Of a stretch of 64,000 nt of DNA, positions 51,501 to 59,342 are shown piece after piece; within the stretch, counting starts at the first letter, position 1; each line of letters starts with the position of its first letter. The DNA is from Streptomyces luomodiensis (GTDB lineage Bacteria > Actinomycetota > Actinomycetes > Streptomycetales > Streptomycetaceae), in contig NZ_CP117522.1 of assembly GCF_031679605.1 (NCBI RefSeq), forward strand, positions 8,618,001 through 8,682,000, read 5' to 3'. Under the pieces are notes generated by a model, which was not told the DNA's origin, did not search any database, and saw nothing but the letters and a program-made list of their open reading frames with translations. A program made the translations under genes and the position numbers.

Positions 51501-51622
51501 AGGGCGTGCTGGAGCACCTCGCGGTTGGTGAGCGCGGCGCCGACCGCCGAGAGCAGGGAAAGCCGTTCCTCGCCCCGCGAGCGGGAGCGCCTCACCCGGT
51601 CTGTTCCGCGCCGCTCCTCCAT
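48599..51622 (-). CDS. SpoIIE-type PP2C phosphatase with GAF, PAS and anti-sigma-like kinase domains
   Basis: A 1007-residue signalling protein from the ATG at 51620-51622 (GAGG eight bases before); TTG at 51628 is too close to that site. Domains in order: GAF about 20-170; PAS about 205-320 (GSWEWGVHTGEMRWD); PAS about 325-430; GAF about 440-610; SpoIIE phosphatase about 640-855 with GVGGDWYDVIPLSG, VIGDVMGHG and LYTDGLVES; HATPase_c about 880-1005 with ADELVANVVRHA and DEGGRGLQLVSAL. Such proteins act on anti-sigma-factor antagonists and can both phosphorylate and dephosphorylate in partner-switching stress networks. No antagonist gene is adjacent. It diverges from the SfnB-like gene. Confidence 0.92.
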   Translation of the reverse strand: MEERRGTDRVRRSRSRGEERLSLLSAVGAALTNREVLQHALDQAVSELGGIAGLVHWSCGPAGRRTLRLVLASGLPLAALRAWEEIREDEAPLAPARAVRDGRFVWMPAAAGRAPGPGQAGRPSLGALSASTTVASVPLAGPDRPVGALSVLTGPRKPTGEQAGFLRAVAHWAERRLSRPAAASDAGEAPPWWQQRPGGSVLQQSLEAVKVGSWEWGVHTGEMRWDRAGRTLLGIPEDYQRRIESWIDLILPEDMPRVMAATEKSLRERSVYEVEYRVRRPDGTTGWVLSRAHVELDESGEPVRMVGKVWDTTESRMARESVGQALRFMSDAFFAVNRDWRITFLNVEAERLLGPATKVLGRPLWDGPAGTVPGLEDRCRAAADDDRPAGFDIRWPTDGRWYHIRLVSVPDGLTAYLTDVTNRHTRAARRAEAERAGAEQSARIGELTNALADAVTTRDVVDVVATHVLPPFGASGLLILGLESGRLNVMGSVGYPRPFLRSVDGIPAFEGYRLLNDVLGSRRPRFISSAEEYEALFPDLAGNPAIAGKNAWAVLPLTVSGNAIGTISLSFDAPRRFSADERALLIALSGMVAQALARARLYDTEHARAQALQRGLLPRALPTPAAVTSTVRYLPASSGTGVGGDWYDVIPLSGERVALVIGDVMGHGLAEAATMGRLRTAVHTLANLELPPDEVLAHLNEVVGDLGEDSFATCLYAVYDPVSRLCSLARAGHPPPLVVRPDGGVQCLDPAPDPPLGATEPPFSTVDLRLPDGSLLVLYTDGLVESAARDIDTGIAECVRVLTSERGRLFTRPAPPPHPDGTETGEVEPDRMEPDGTERADRDRLDRLCDLLVGAMLPAQQLTADDTALLIARLHGLPSGNIAGWPLPEAPMAAPLARAHVRDQLRAWGLDDLVVTTELLADELVANVVRHARGPSHLRLIRGGALICEVSDTAATTPRIRRAAETDEGGRGLQLVSALSQRWGTRYTAEGKCIWTEQPIPRAHAAS

Positions 51623-51747
51623 ACCCAAGACCTCACCTCATGGCACCGGGCATTCTCGGACAAACGTAGCACCGGCATATGCCGGGCATCATCCGTACGT
51701 CCCCAAGGCGCGAGGCGGGGCGCGGCGTGCCGGGGCCGGCGGCATGC

Positions 51748-51777
51748 CGTACGGCTGGACGTACGGCTGGACGTACG
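51748..51777. repeat. 12-bp direct repeats in the SpoIIE-SfnB intergenic region
   Basis: CGTACGGCTGGA occurs twice in tandem (51748-51759, 51760-51771) followed by a half copy CGTACG (51772-51777). It lies in the divergent promoter region, just before the Rrf2-type inverted repeat. Confidence 0.85.
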
Positions 51778-51784
51778 CGACTGA

Positions 51785-51818
51785 ATTCCCTATTTTTCCT
51801 ACGGGATTCCTAGGGAAT
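51785..51818. promoter_or_regulatory. Rrf2/CymR-type operator candidate before the SfnB-like gene
   Basis: ATTCCCTA (51785-51792) and TAGGGAAT (51811-51818) are perfect 8-bp inverted repeats 18 bp apart. Inside, CTACGGGATTCCTAGG (51799-51814) is close to a motif at 9677 in front of the FGE gene. The region is AT-rich for the window and 55-88 bp before the SfnB start. The Rrf2 protein two genes on is the natural candidate to bind. Confidence 0.55.
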
Positions 51819-51872
51819 GCTGAATGTGGGGCCGGGCCGGGTGGCGGACCGGACGAACGAAGGGGAGCGCGC

Positions 51873-53069
51873 GTGACGGTGGTGGATGCGGCGGTTGAAG
51901 CGCCCGACCGCGCGAGGTGGCTGAAGATCGCCGACGAGGCGGCGGACGACCTCGCCACGGACGCGGTCCTCCGTGACCAGGCGGGCAAGACGCCGTACGA
52001 CGAGGTCGCCCGGCTCCGTGAGGCGGGGCTCCTGACGCTGCTGATCCCCGCCGAGCACGGGGGCGGGGGCGGGGACTGGCCCACGGCCTGCGCCGTCGTG
52101 CGCAAGATCGCCGCGGCCGACGGCGCGATCGGCCAGGTGCTCGGCTGTCACTACCTGCTCTGTTTCAGCGCACGCTTCTTCGGCGGGGCCGATCTCGCGG
52201 CCCGGCTGGAACGGCGGTCCGCGGCGGAGCAGTGGTGCTGGGGCGGCGGGCTGACCACCCGCGAGCCACGGCTGACGCTCACCCCCGGCCACGGTGGCCA
52301 CATGCTGAACGGACGCCAGGGGTACGCCACCGGCGTCCTGGTCGCCGACCGGCTGGCCGTCCGCGCCATCCACGCCGACACCGGCGAACCGCTGGCCGTG
52401 TTCGTCGACGCCACCCATCCCGGTGTGGTGTGCGGCAGCGACGACGGGGACACCTTCGGACAGCGGCTGGCGGCCGGCGGCAGCGTGGAGTTCGACGCGG
52501 TGCCGGTCGGGGACGACGCGGTGCTCGGCCCGCTCTCCTGGGACGAGGACACCCTGTCGCCCTTCAGCGGCCTGTCCGCGCCGACCGGGCGTCTGGTCTC
52601 GGCGCAGATCTGTCTCGGGATCGCGCAGGGAGTGCTCGCCGAGGCCCGCGAGTACACCAGGGCCGTACACGCGCCCTGGCCGCACACCTCCCCGCGCGAT
52701 CCGTACGCGCTGACCACCTACGGCGAACTCACCGTCGCCACGTTCTCCGCCGCCGCCCTCGCCGATCAGGCGCTGGAGGCCCTGGACGCCGGGCTCGCGC
52801 GGGGCGAGGACCTCACCGACGACGAATGCGCCGAGATCACCGTGCTGGCCGCCGCGGCCGAGGCCGCCGCCTCCCGGGCCGCCCACGACGCCACCGCCCG
52901 CGCCCTGGACGTCATCGGCGCGCGCTCCGCCTCCTCCGCCTACGGATTCGACCGCTTCTGGCGCAACGCGCGCACCCACACGCTCTACGACCCCGTCGCC
53001 CACCGGCTCCACGAGGTCGGCGACTACTTCCTCAACGGCGAGCATCCCCCGTTCACCCTGCCCTTCTGA
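51873..53069 (+). CDS. SfnB/DszC-like acyl-CoA dehydrogenase-family monooxygenase
   Basis: A 398-residue flavoprotein of the acyl-CoA dehydrogenase fold. It begins at GTG 51873 (AAGGGGAG upstream). YDEVARLREAGLLTLLIPAEHGGGGGDW and GQVLGCHYLLCFSARFFG, then ALDVIGARSASSAYGFDRFWRNARTHTLYDP near the end, are typical of the SfnB/DszC branch that uses reduced FMN and oxygen on sulfones, thioethers or related sulfur compounds rather than acyl-CoA. The catalytic Glu of true acyl-CoA dehydrogenases is not evident. It is followed 34 bp later by an Rrf2 regulator. Expected role: freeing sulfur for assimilation. Confidence 0.85.
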   Translation: MTVVDAAVEAPDRARWLKIADEAADDLATDAVLRDQAGKTPYDEVARLREAGLLTLLIPAEHGGGGGDWPTACAVVRKIAAADGAIGQVLGCHYLLCFSARFFGGADLAARLERRSAAEQWCWGGGLTTREPRLTLTPGHGGHMLNGRQGYATGVLVADRLAVRAIHADTGEPLAVFVDATHPGVVCGSDDGDTFGQRLAAGGSVEFDAVPVGDDAVLGPLSWDEDTLSPFSGLSAPTGRLVSAQICLGIAQGVLAEAREYTRAVHAPWPHTSPRDPYALTTYGELTVATFSAAALADQALEALDAGLARGEDLTDDECAEITVLAAAAEAAASRAAHDATARALDVIGARSASSAYGFDRFWRNARTHTLYDPVAHRLHEVGDYFLNGEHPPFTLPF

Positions 53070-53103
53070 ACGGTCCGGCCCGCCGGTGCCGGATAATCAC
53101 CAC

Positions 53104-53562
53104 ATGCGGATTTCGGCGAAGGCGGACTATGCGGTGCGGGCGGCGTTGGAACTGGCCGCGGCGGCGGAGGACACGTCCGTCAAGGCCGAGGCGATCGCCG
53201 CCGCGCAGGGCATACCGCACAAGTTCCTCGAAGGGATCCTGGGCGATCTGCGCCGGGGCGGACTGGTGGCCAGCCAGCGCGGCGGCAAGGGCGGATACCG
53301 GCTGGCCCGCCCCGCGGACACGATCAGCATCGCCGAGGTGATCCGGGTGGTCGACGGGCCCCTGGTGTCGGTGCGCGGAGTGCGCCCGCCCGAGCTGTCG
53401 TACCACGGACCGGCGGAGTCACTGCTGCCGCTGTGGATCGCGGTACGGGCCAATGTGCGCAAGATCCTCGGCGAGGTGACCCTCGCGCAGGTGGCCGCGG
53501 CCAAGCTGCCCGACGACGTCCTCGGCCTGGCCGACGACCCCGAAGCCTGGACCAACCCCTGA
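53104..53562 (+). CDS. Rrf2 family regulator without Fe-S cysteines (CymR-like)
   Basis: A 152-residue winged-helix protein. MRISAKADYAVRAALELA and the GIPHKFLEGILGDLRRGGLVASQRGGKGGYRLAR wing are the Rrf2 signature. It contains no Cys at all, so it cannot hold the Fe-S cluster of IscR or NsrR and falls with CymR-type sulfur regulators (inference). ATG at 53104; the in-frame ATG at 53086 is less likely. Linked to the SfnB-like gene, it probably represses organosulfur genes when cysteine is plentiful. Confidence 0.88.
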   Translation: MRISAKADYAVRAALELAAAAEDTSVKAEAIAAAQGIPHKFLEGILGDLRRGGLVASQRGGKGGYRLARPADTISIAEVIRVVDGPLVSVRGVRPPELSYHGPAESLLPLWIAVRANVRKILGEVTLAQVAAAKLPDDVLGLADDPEAWTNP

Positions 53563-53768
53563 CCTCCCGCTTCCCGCTCAACCTCCCGCTTCCCGGCCGG
53601 GCGTCCGCGGGCCCGTGTCCAGGCCGCCCGCAACACCGGCAGCGGGGAGCCGGCACGGGAGGCGACCACCCTCACTCCGGTGCGCATCACCGTGCACGGG
53701 GGATCGGCGCCGGAGCTGCCCCGGGGGACCCGCTGACGGCCGCCGGGCGGGGCGGGAGGATGGGACGC

Positions 53769-54575
53769 ATGACATCCGAGACCGGCTATCTGCTGGACAA
53801 CCGGCAACGCGAGGCCGGCCGGCGCTTCGACGCGCTGGCCGGGCTCTTCGACCCCTGGACCCTCGACCACCTCGACCGGCTCGGCCTCGCCGCCGGATGG
53901 CGCTGCTGGGAGGTGGGCGCGGGCGGGCCCTCGGTGCCCACCGCCCTCGCGGAGCGGGTCGGGCCCACCGGGCAGGTGCTGGTGACCGACATCGACACCT
54001 CCTGGCTGACGGATCTGTCCGGCCCGGCCGCCGGACCGGTCGAGGTACGGCGGCATGACGTGGCCCGCGACGAGCCACCGGGCGGCGGCTTCGACCTCGT
54101 CCACGCCCGGCTGGTGCTGGTGCACCTGCCCGACCGGGCCGAAGCGCTGCGGCGGATGGCCGAGGCGGTGCGGCCGGGCGGATGGCTGGTGGTGGAGGAC
54201 GCCGATCCGGCGCTCCAGCCCCTCGCCTGCCCCGATGAGCGCGGCCCGGCCGAGGAACTGGCCAACCGCGTCCGCCGCGGGTTCCGGTCGCTGCTCGCCG
54301 GGCGCGGTGTGGACCTCGCCTTCGGCCGCACCCTGCCCGCCCTGCTGCGCGGCGCCGGGCTGGCCGACGTCCGCGCCGAGGGCTGTTTCCCGCTGACCTC
54401 CCCGGCGTGCCGGGAGCTGGAGGCGGCCACCGTGCGTCAGCTGCGCGGTCAGCTGGTGGCGGGCGGACTGGCCACCGACGAGGAGATCGAGCGCCACCTG
54501 GCCCATCTGCGCGATGCCGGAATGGACGTCACCACCGCCCCGCTCATCACCTGCTGGGGCCGGCGCCCCGACTGA
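53769..54575 (+). CDS. SAM-dependent methyltransferase (class I)
   Basis: A 268-residue methyltransferase. WEVGAGGPSVPTALAERVGPTG near 47 is motif I, VTDIDTSWL motif II, FDLVHARLVLVHLPD near 115 the motif IV region, and RPGGWLVVEDADP the post-motif. It resembles UbiE/small-molecule methyltransferases; substrate unknown. ATG follows GGGAGGATGG. It converges with PucR, the two stops being in the arms of one hairpin. Confidence 0.85.
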   Translation: MTSETGYLLDNRQREAGRRFDALAGLFDPWTLDHLDRLGLAAGWRCWEVGAGGPSVPTALAERVGPTGQVLVTDIDTSWLTDLSGPAAGPVEVRRHDVARDEPPGGGFDLVHARLVLVHLPDRAEALRRMAEAVRPGGWLVVEDADPALQPLACPDERGPAEELANRVRRGFRSLLAGRGVDLAFGRTLPALLRGAGLADVRAEGCFPLTSPACRELEAATVRQLRGQLVAGGLATDEEIERHLAHLRDAGMDVTTAPLITCWGRRPD

Positions 54576-54608
54576 GCGCCGAACGCCCGCCAGGCGGTGC
54601 GCTCAGTC
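54570..54608. terminator. Hairpin whose arms contain both convergent stop codons
   Basis: GACTGAGCGC (54570-54579) and GCGCTCAGTC (54599-54608) are perfect inverted repeats with a small CGCC/GGCG inner stem. The left arm holds the methyltransferase stop (54573-54575) and the right arm the PucR stop (54603-54605), so one symmetric element ends both genes. Confidence 0.75.
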
Positions 54609-56063
54609 CAGCAGGCCGAGCCGGCCCGCGGCCCGGATCGCCAGCCAGACCTCGGCGAACGCGCCGGTGGTGGCCAGATCGCGGCCGGTGAGCTCATGGA
54701 AGCGGCGCAGCCGGTAGGCCAGCGTATTGGGGTGCACATGGAGCGCCGCGGCCGCCTCGTCGGTGCGGCGGTCGCGCTCCATCCAGGTGCGCACCGACGG
54801 CAGCAGCCGTGAGCCGTGCCCGGCGTCGTAAGCCAGCGCCTCGCCCAGCACATGCTCGACCAGGTCGGTGAGCGCGGCCGGGTCGTCGGGCAGCCAGCGG
54901 CCGGTGACGTCGTCGCCGTACCGTACGAGGACGCGGCCGGACGCGACGGCGTGCGAGGCCGCCCACAGCGCCTCGCGCTGGGCGATCCGCAGTGGGGCGC
55001 CGGGGCTGACCGGACGGCTCATCCCGGCGGCCGCCCCCGACAGGGACTCGATCGCGTCGCCCAGGCCGGGCGCACCCAGCAGATAGCGGTCCTCGCCCCG
55101 GTTGAGCAGCAGATACGGCTGATCCTCCAGCGCCCCCAGCACCTCCTCCTCGGTGACGCCCCTGACCACCGCCAGCACGGTCTCGCCCTCGATGGAGTGG
55201 CGCGCCAGATGGCGCCGCGCCACGGCGGGGTCGAGCGCGCCCTGGAGCAGCTCGGCGAGGATCTCCGCACCCTCGCGGCGCAGCGTCTCCCGCTCGGTGC
55301 GGACCATGGCGAGCTGGAGCGCGGCCACCGTGGCGATGTGCTGCACCACGGCGAGCCCCGCCGGGCGCGCGCCCTCCCGCTCGAAGGCGATGACGAACCC
55401 CGCCGTGCCACCGGGGGAGGGCACCGGGAGCGCGAAGCCGCCGGGGATGGTCGGCGGGGCGTCCGCCGAGCGGGGAATCACGGACGCGTCGGGCGCGGGC
55501 ACCCCGGGCAGCAGCGGCCGGCCCTGTGGGGTGCACAGGTGGATGTCGTATCCGGAGAGCTTCTCCAGCCGGCTGAACAGCGTCGCGGTGTCCAGGTTCT
55601 CCGAGGTCAGCCAGCGCAGCGCGCCGAACACCTGGAGCTGCGCGCCGAGCCGGTGCCGGGCGTCCTCCTGGATGGCGGCGGCCACCTCCTGCGCCACCGC
55701 CATGAACGGCACGGCCAGCGGAATCTCCAGGACCGGCATGCCCCGCTCCTCGGCGGCGTCGAAGAACGCCCGGCGCAGCGGGGGCATGCGTAGCTGGGCG
55801 GAGACGGCGAGGGCGGCCACCCCGGCGTCGTCGAGCCGCTCCAGATAGCCGCGCTGGCCGGCCGCCGAACGGGGCACCGCTATCCCCGTCGTCATGATCA
55901 TCTCGGCGCCGAGCAGCCAGGGCGTGGGGTCGTCCAGCTCGCTGACATGGGCCCAGGACACCGAGCGGTGCAGACCGGCACCGCCCGCGATCAGCCGGAG
56001 CTGAAGGGCCGGGTACGACAGCAGGTCGCCGACGGTCACGCCCTGCACCTTGTTGTTCACCAC
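54603..56063 (-). CDS. PucR family transcriptional regulator
   Basis: A 486-residue regulator. Residues about 5-130 are the PucR N-terminal domain ([47 protein letters not shown]). A GAF-like middle part follows, and the C-terminal HTH_30 ([30 protein letters not shown]) is near 430-475. The start is the first of two tandem GTGs (56061-56063), with GAGG eight bases upstream. It diverges from agmatinase and very likely controls it in response to a nitrogen metabolite. Confidence 0.9.
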   Translation of the reverse strand: MVNNKVQGVTVGDLLSYPALQLRLIAGGAGLHRSVSWAHVSELDDPTPWLLGAEMIMTTGIAVPRSAAGQRGYLERLDDAGVAALAVSAQLRMPPLRRAFFDAAEERGMPVLEIPLAVPFMAVAQEVAAAIQEDARHRLGAQLQVFGALRWLTSENLDTATLFSRLEKLSGYDIHLCTPQGRPLLPGVPAPDASVIPRSADAPPTIPGGFALPVPSPGGTAGFVIAFEREGARPAGLAVVQHIATVAALQLAMVRTERETLRREGAEILAELLQGALDPAVARRHLARHSIEGETVLAVVRGVTEEEVLGALEDQPYLLLNRGEDRYLLGAPGLGDAIESLSGAAAGMSRPVSPGAPLRIAQREALWAASHAVASGRVLVRYGDDVTGRWLPDDPAALTDLVEHVLGEALAYDAGHGSRLLPSVRTWMERDRRTDEAAAALHVHPNTLAYRLRRFHELTGRDLATTGAFAEVWLAIRAAGRLGLLD

Positions 56064-56087
56064 AAACCGAACCTCACTCTTTGTGCC

Positions 56088-56100
56088 GACAACGATTGTC
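56088..56100. promoter_or_regulatory. PucR operator candidate
   Basis: GACAACGATTGTC is a palindrome with 5-bp arms (GACAA/TTGTC) and a CGA centre, midway in the 110-bp gap between the divergent PucR and agmatinase genes, in its only AT-rich stretch. Confidence 0.5.
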
Positions 56101-56173
56101 CCGCGGTTCCTCCGCCGTGCACACTCGCCCGGCCGGACCACACCGGCGCACCGGAGAAGGGACTGCCAGCACC

Positions 56174-57136
56174 ATGACCGAACCCCGAGGGCCCGTCGAC
56201 TCCTCCCGGATCCCACGCTTCGCCGGCCCCGCCACGTTCGCCCGGCTGCCCCGCCTCGACGAGGTGGCCCGCGCCGATGTGGCCGTGGTGGGCGTCCCGT
56301 TCGACGCCGGCGTCTCCTACCGCCCCGGCGCCCGCTTCGGGCCCGCCGCGGTCCGTGAGGCCAGCCGGCTGCTCCGCCCCTACCACCCGGGGCTCGACGT
56401 GTCCCCGTTCGCCACCCAGCAGGTGGCCGACGCCGGTGACATCGCCGTCAACCCGTTCGACATCGGCGAGGCCATCGAGACCATCCAGGACGCCGCCGAC
56501 CGCCTCCAGGCCGACGGCACCCGCCTGGTCACCATCGGCGGCGACCACACCATCGCGCTGCCGCTGCTGCGCGCCGCCGCACGGCGGCACGGCCCGGTCG
56601 CGGTGCTCCACTTCGACGCGCACCTGGACACCTGGGACACCTACTTCGGCGCCGAGCACACCCACGGCACCCCGTTCCGCCGGGCCGTGGAGGAGGGCGT
56701 CGTCGACACCTCCGCCCTCTCGCACGTCGGCACCCGCGGTCCGCTGTACGGCAAGGAGGACCTCACCGAGGACCAGAAGCTGGGCTTCGGCATCGTCACC
56801 TCCGCCGATGTCTACCGGCGCGGCGCCGACGAGGTGGCCGACCAGCTGCGCGGGCGCATCGGCGACCGGCCGCTGTACATCTCCATCGACATCGACTGCC
56901 TCGACCCGGCCCACGCCCCCGGCACCGGCACCCCGGAGGCGGGCGGCCTGACCTCCCGGGAGCTCCTGGAGATCCTGCGCGGGCTCGCGGGATGCCATCT
57001 GGTCGGCGCGGACGTGGTGGAGGTGGCGCCCGCCTACGACCACGCCGAGATCACCTCGGTCGCGGCCTCCCACGTCGCCTACGACCTGATCGGCCTGCTC
57101 GCGCTGCGCCCTGGTCTGCCTGCTCGCGGAGCATGA
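56174..57136 (+). CDS. speB: Agmatinase (ureohydrolase)
   Basis: A 320-residue arginase-family enzyme hydrolysing agmatine (or another guanidino compound) to the amine and urea. The dimanganese ligands are in GGDHTIALP (H125), [10 protein letters not shown] (D148, H150, D152) and [39 protein letters not shown] is also conserved. ATG at 56174, about 15 bp after GGAGAAGGG. The symbol follows the agmatinase annotation; guanidinobutyrase or guanidinopropionase activity cannot be excluded. Probably regulated by the divergent PucR protein. The 3' end lies in a tandem duplication. Confidence 0.88.
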   Translation: MTEPRGPVDSSRIPRFAGPATFARLPRLDEVARADVAVVGVPFDAGVSYRPGARFGPAAVREASRLLRPYHPGLDVSPFATQQVADAGDIAVNPFDIGEAIETIQDAADRLQADGTRLVTIGGDHTIALPLLRAAARRHGPVAVLHFDAHLDTWDTYFGAEHTHGTPFRRAVEEGVVDTSALSHVGTRGPLYGKEDLTEDQKLGFGIVTSADVYRRGADEVADQLRGRIGDRPLYISIDIDCLDPAHAPGTGTPEAGGLTSRELLEILRGLAGCHLVGADVVEVAPAYDHAEITSVAASHVAYDLIGLLALRPGLPARGA

Positions 57137-57174
57137 CCTGCTCGCGCCGCATGACCTGTGCTCGCGCCGCATGA
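57119..57174. repeat. 18/20-bp tandem repeats at the agmatinase 3' end
   Basis: Copies of GCATGACCTGCTCGCGCC-type sequence at 57131-57148 and 57149-57168 (the second two bases longer), with partial copies on both sides. TGA occurs at 57134-57136 (the gene stop), 57152-57154 in frame, and 57172-57174 in another frame. Confidence 0.85.
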
Positions 57175-57225
57175 TGGGAAGTGATCGCGCGCACGCGCAC
57201 CGGTGGCGAAGAAGGGCGGGGCGGC

Positions 57226-58179
57226 ATGGCGAGGAGTGCGGGCAAGGTCCTGCTCACCGGCTGGTTCAGCTTCCTCGACGGCGAGGCCACCGCGGGCGAT
57301 GTGCTCGCCCTGCGCCGGGTGCGCGCCGTTCTGGACCACGCCGGTATCCCGTACGACGTGGCCTGGAGTCCCGGTTACCGGGCCGAGGCCCTGCATCTGT
57401 CCGACGCGGCCGAGGACTCCTACTCCCATCTGGTGTTCCTGTGCGGGCCGCTGCACGGCCCCCAGGTCGAGGAGTTGCACACCCGGTTCCGGCACTGTGT
57501 GCGCGTCGCCGTCGGCACTTCCGTGATCGACGCCTCGTCGCCGGCGGTCGGCGGCTTCCACCAGGTCCTGGCGCGCGACGCGCCCGGCGGCGCGCCCGGA
57601 GTGCGCGACCTCGCCGCCGGAGCCCCCGCCGGCGCCGCCACACCGGTCGTGGGCGTCGTCCTCACCCATGGACAGGGCGAGTACGGGCGGGCGCGGCGCC
57701 ATGACGAGGTGGCCGAGGCACTGACCCGCTGGCTGGCGGCCAAGGACTGTGCCCGGCTGGAGCTGACCACCCGTCTGGACACCCGCGACTGGCGCCTGTG
57801 CGCCACTGCGGAACAGTTCGAGTCCGTGGTGCGACGGCTGGACCTGGTGGTCACCGACCGGCTGCACGGCCTGGTGGTGGCGCTGCGGTCGGGTGTTCCG
57901 GCCCTGGCGGTCGACCCCGTCGACGGCGGGGCCAAGCTGAGCGCCCAGGCGCGGGCCCTTGACTGGCCCGCCACGCTCGGCGCCGGACAGCTCCACCCCG
58001 CCGAGCTCGACCGGTGGTGGCGATGGTGTCTCACCTCGGGGCGCGCCCTGGCCGAGCGGCGCCGCCGCGAACTTTTGGCCACACCCGCGCGCGGCGCCGC
58101 CGTGGACGCCACGGACGCGGTGCTGACGGCGCTGTCGGCGGCGGTCTCCACCAGCCCCGGCCGGCCGCGCGGCGGCTGA
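57226..58179 (+). CDS. Polysaccharide pyruvyl transferase family protein
   Basis: A 317-residue protein of the CsaB-like GT-B-type fold that adds pyruvate ketals to glycans. VLLTGWFSFLDGEATAGDVLALRRV opens the domain and VTDRLHGLVVALRSGVPALAVDP near 225-250 is the family hallmark with the RLHG motif. ATG at 57226 follows AAGGGCGGGG; a GTG at 57181 is possible. It may decorate wall or exopolysaccharide, or a small molecule; no glycan cluster is adjacent. Confidence 0.85.
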   Translation: MARSAGKVLLTGWFSFLDGEATAGDVLALRRVRAVLDHAGIPYDVAWSPGYRAEALHLSDAAEDSYSHLVFLCGPLHGPQVEELHTRFRHCVRVAVGTSVIDASSPAVGGFHQVLARDAPGGAPGVRDLAAGAPAGAATPVVGVVLTHGQGEYGRARRHDEVAEALTRWLAAKDCARLELTTRLDTRDWRLCATAEQFESVVRRLDLVVTDRLHGLVVALRSGVPALAVDPVDGGAKLSAQARALDWPATLGAGQLHPAELDRWWRWCLTSGRALAERRRRELLATPARGAAVDATDAVLTALSAAVSTSPGRPRGG

Positions 58180-58446
58180 CCGGGCTTCCGGCCCGCCGTG
58201 GCACCGCCACGCGGCGCCTGCGCCAGAAAGTCGCCTCGGGGCCGCCGGAATCGGCCTCTTGGCGGCCTTCCACGGGTGCCTGGGCGGCCGGTGCCCACGG
58301 TCGCGGAGAACTCCTCCACCGCCTCGCCCCCGGCCCCGCGAACGGCCGTCAAAGCCCGTGCCACATACCGCCTGAGCTGGTCTTTCGCTGGCTCCGTGGC
58401 TATGTTTCAGCCCTTGTGTGTGTCACCCCTCGGGAAAGGGGAGCGA

Positions 58447-59217
58447 GTGGACCGGAACATACGCACGGTGGACGACGTCCTGCGGCTCCTGGACGGCCTG
58501 TTCGCGCCGGAGGCCGACCGCTGGACGGCCGGTGGTGCCTCCTGGTGGGACGGTTTCTACGCGGACCGGTCCAAGCCGGTGCCGTTCTTCGCGGCCAAGC
58601 CCGACGAACATCTGGTGTCCTGTCTCGACCGTGGGCTGATCGCCCCGGGCCGGGCCCTCGACCTGGGGTGCGGCCCCGGCCGCAACGCCCTCCACCTCGC
58701 CTCCCGGGGCTTCACGGTGGACGCCGTCGACCTCTCGCCCACGGCCATCGCCTGGGCCGAGGAGCGCGCCCGGGAGACCGGGGCCGAGATCCGGTTCCAC
58801 CACGGCGACGCCTTCGCCCTCACCACCGGCGAACTCGCCGGTCCATACGACCTGATCTGCGATTCCGGCTGTTTCCACCATCTTCCCCCGCACCGCCGGA
58901 TCAGCTACCTCGACCTTGTCGAGCGCGTCCTGGCCCCCGGCGGCCATCTCGCCCTCACCTGCTTCGCGGCGGGCGCCATGGGCTCGGAACTCCCCGACGC
59001 GGCCTTCTACCGCCAGTCCGGGCTGCACGGTGGTCTCGCCTACACACCCGAGTCCCTGCGCTGGATCTTCTCCGAGCTGACCGAGATCGAACTGCGCCGC
59101 ATGCGCGACGAGCCCCCCGACTCCCCGCTCTTCGGGGAGCCGTTCCTGTGGACAGCCCTCTTCCGCCGCGCCACGGAGACGGGGAGCACGGCGGTCCGAG
59201 GGCCGGCCGCCACCTGA
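58447..59217 (+). CDS. SAM-dependent methyltransferase (class I)
   Basis: A 256-residue methyltransferase from GTG 58447, preceded by AAAGGGGAG. ALDLGCGPGRNALHLASRG near 75 is motif I, VDAVDLSPTAIAWAEERARETG follows, and DLICDSGCFHHLPPHRRISYLDLV is the central block. It resembles tellurite/thiopurine-type or methyltransferase-11 proteins. The window has two such genes in different contexts; substrate unknown. The 267-bp gap before it shows no clear feature apart from a GGGC/GCCC hairpin after the pyruvyl transferase. Confidence 0.85.
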   Translation: MDRNIRTVDDVLRLLDGLFAPEADRWTAGGASWWDGFYADRSKPVPFFAAKPDEHLVSCLDRGLIAPGRALDLGCGPGRNALHLASRGFTVDAVDLSPTAIAWAEERARETGAEIRFHHGDAFALTTGELAGPYDLICDSGCFHHLPPHRRISYLDLVERVLAPGGHLALTCFAAGAMGSELPDAAFYRQSGLHGGLAYTPESLRWIFSELTEIELRRMRDEPPDSPLFGEPFLWTALFRRATETGSTAVRGPAAT

Positions 59218-59304
59218 CGGCCCGGACCGGATTCCGGCGCGGACGTCGGACGGCCTGGCGCCGCCCGAGCCGTGTCCGCACCGGAACCCGGACCATCACC
59301 GCCC

Positions 59305-59342
59305 CGGTGGGGTCACCCGGTGGGGTCACCCGGTGGGGTCAC
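59305..59342. repeat. Three 13-bp tandem units carrying stop codons in three frames
   Basis: CGGTGGGGTCACC is repeated at 59305-59317, 59318-59330 and 59331-59342 (last unit truncated by one base change). In the leftward sense TGA lies at 59341-59339 (the stop of the secreted protein), 59328-59326 and 59315-59313, i.e. offsets 0, 13 and 26, one in each frame. Confidence 0.92.

Noticed and set aside
48419..51784. A 1121-codon plus-strand frame opposite the SpoIIE gene
   Set aside because: Antisense of a multidomain protein with all motifs intact; the frame arises from GC skew of codon positions.
51873..53069. Fatty-acid beta-oxidation acyl-CoA dehydrogenase
   Set aside because: The fold matches, but sequence blocks and the Rrf2 neighbour fit the SfnB/DszC monooxygenase branch better; no other beta-oxidation gene is near.
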